Below, piece after piece: positions 5,686 through 6,369 of a DNA stretch of 6,369 nucleotides. How positions within the stretch are numbered: the first letter of the stretch is position 1; each line of letters starts with the position of its first letter. The stretch is from an uncultured Sutterellaceae bacterium (GTDB lineage: Bacteria > Pseudomonadota > Gammaproteobacteria > Burkholderiales > Burkholderiaceae_F). A model generated the notes under the pieces. It was not told the origin of the DNA. It was given only the letters and a program-made list of their open reading frames with translations, and ran no database searches. The position numbers and the translations under genes are program-made. Where the stretch lies: positions 1 to 6,369 of the forward strand of contig CAMYAA010000061.1 in assembly GCA_947253615.1 (NCBI GenBank). Reading direction: 5' to 3'.

Positions 5686-5707
5686 TCAAGGCGTTTCAAC
5701 CCCTTGA
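5686..5707 (-). other. Imperfect stem-loop between the exporter gene and dnaX
   Basis: TCAAGG (5686-5691) and CCTTGA (5702-5707) form a 6-bp stem with one internal C-C or G-G mismatch and two further pairs. It lies in the 65-base gap between the exporter stop and the dnaX start, followed on the minus strand by TTTGAAAAAGG, which carries the dnaX ribosome-binding site. With no proper T-run it is a weak terminator candidate for the exporter; a 5' leader structure of dnaX is equally possible. I could not pick a convincing dnaX promoter here. Confidence 0.28.
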
Positions 5708-5728
5708 CGGCTACAAAAAACTGTTCCT

Positions 5729-6322
5729 CTATTGTACCCAACTCACAAATACTTGACGTAAGACACTCACCGCGAGCGCAATAAATATCGTTCCGCCAAT
5801 ACGGTAGATCCACTTGATCCAACGGGCGTTATTGAGGAGTGCACGAAAACGCGTGACCACCAAGCTGTAGAGCGAATGAATCACGACCACTAACGCAAAG
5901 TACGTAAACGAGAGCGAGGCAAACTGTAAGGGGTAATTGCCTTGAGGATCGATAAACTGCGGGAAGAGCGAGACGAAAAACATGATGAGCATGGGATTGG
6001 TCATCTGTAAACCGATCCCCTCGAGGAAAAACGGCAAACGACGAATCGTCGCGGGCTCGACCTCCCCGGCCTCTTCTTCTTGCTTTTCACGACGCGAAAC
6101 CGCACGATTTAAAGAAATCGTTTTGGCGCGCCAGTTTCGCACCCCTAACCAAATCATGTAGCACGCCCCGAGAAGACGTAACACGTTATAAGCCTGAGGG
6201 GAGCTCGAGAGCAATAAACTTAACCCCGTCGCCGAGAGCACCGCCATGATAATGGTGCCCGAGGCCGTCCCTAAAATCGTCCACTTCGCGCCCTTAAAGC
6301 CAAATTGCATGGACTTCATAAT
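5729..6322 (-). CDS. LysE/RhtB family amino-acid exporter, N-terminus missing at contig end
   Basis: The 197 genomic residues look like a LysE/RhtB translocator of the inner membrane, a family that exports amino acids or related small molecules. Visible are a GxxxGxxxG-like second segment (FGFKGAKWTILGTASGTIIMAVLSA in part), a third segment (VLRLLGACYMIWLG), then a charged loop rich in Arg/Glu/Lys, the typical TNPMLIMFFVSLFPQFI segment, and two more hydrophobic helices ending in VLRQVFVSWVQ. Five of the usual six helices remain. The first helix with the PGP motif should lie upstream, but the sequence before codon ATT at 6322-6320 is sequencing adapter, which would otherwise translate as MYKRQ and give a false start. 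The substrate cannot be told. The gene points toward dnaX, 65 bases away, and need not be in the same operon. Confidence 0.85.
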   Translation of the reverse strand: MMKSMQFGFKGAKWTILGTASGTIIMAVLSATGLSLLLSSSPQAYNVLRLLGACYMIWLGVRNWRAKTISLNRAVSRREKQEEEAGEVEPATIRRLPFFLEGIGLQMTNPMLIMFFVSLFPQFIDPQGNYPLQFASLSFTYFALVVVIHSLYSLVVTRFRALLNNARWIKWIYRIGGTIFIALAVSVLRQVFVSWVQ

Positions 6323-6369
6323 CTGTCTCTTATACACATCTGACGCTGCCGACGATATGCAGTGTGTAG
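6323..6369. other. Nextera sequencing adapter with i5 index (not genomic DNA)
   Basis: Bases 6323-6341 read CTGTCTCTTATACACATCT, the reverse complement of the Nextera (Tn5) mosaic end. Bases 6342-6355 read GACGCTGCCGACGA, the Nextera read-1 adapter. Bases 6356-6363, TATGCAGT, are the reverse complement of ACTGCATA, an i5 index of the Nextera set (506). GTGTAG at 6364-6369 is the start of the P5 flow-cell sequence read backwards. The order and spacing are exactly those of a library molecule read through its end, so genomic sequence stops at 6322. Confidence 0.98.

Noticed and set aside
6323..6341. Tn5 mosaic end, suggesting a transposon border
   Set aside because: It is followed by the Nextera read-1 adapter, an i5 index and P5 bases, so it is a library construct and not a resident mobile element.

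Overview
This window is a fragment of a Gram-negative, most likely betaproteobacterial (Burkholderiales) chromosome, assembled from short reads. Three things point there. First, an rlmE start lies divergent from yhbY, and yhbY converges on greA, a neighbourhood I know from betaproteobacteria. Second, there is a dnaX-ybaB-recR replication and recombination cluster of proteobacterial type. Third, gmhA, an LPS heptose gene, follows recR. Base composition is roughly half GC. A Sutterella/Parasutterella-like host would fit, but that is a guess from gene order and composition, not a sequence match.

Layout: bases 1-61 hold the first 20 codons of rlmE (minus strand, running off the left edge). A short divergent spacer (62-146) carries a 7-bp stem-loop with a GNRA-type loop. 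yhbY (147-614, plus) has a long basic tail and meets greA (693-1175, minus) at a shared bidirectional terminator (631-664). From there rightward everything is on the minus strand. Read in transcription order from the right edge, the genes are: a LysE/RhtB-type exporter cut at its N-terminus, dnaX, ybaB, a modD-like phosphoribosyltransferase, recR, gmhA and greA. The dnaX-to-gmhA block is tightly packed and probably one operon; recR is translationally coupled to modD. No stretch longer than about 113 bases lacks a gene.

Three points deserve attention. (1) dnaX is split: a 450-residue gamma-length product ends at 4311, and the alpha-binding C-terminal domain continues in the +1 frame to 3815. 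An AAGGAG element two bases before a CCC-G codon sits at the likely crossing point. This could be programmed +1 frameshifting to give tau, or a one-base error in a homopolymer. (2) A modD family gene, without any molybdate transporter in view, is inserted between ybaB and recR; its leader has a hairpin that hides a strong Shine-Dalgarno and places an alternative start codon in the loop. (3) The last 47 bases (6323-6369) are not genomic: they are a Nextera adapter with an i5 index. They truncate the exporter gene and create a false N-terminus.

The genes are mostly housekeeping: clamp loading (DnaX), nucleoid association (YbaB), recombinational repair (RecR), transcript cleavage (GreA), ribosome maturation (YhbY, RlmE) and LPS core precursor synthesis (GmhA). 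I see no CRISPR array, tRNA, rRNA, insertion sequence or phage gene, and no wholly new multi-gene system.
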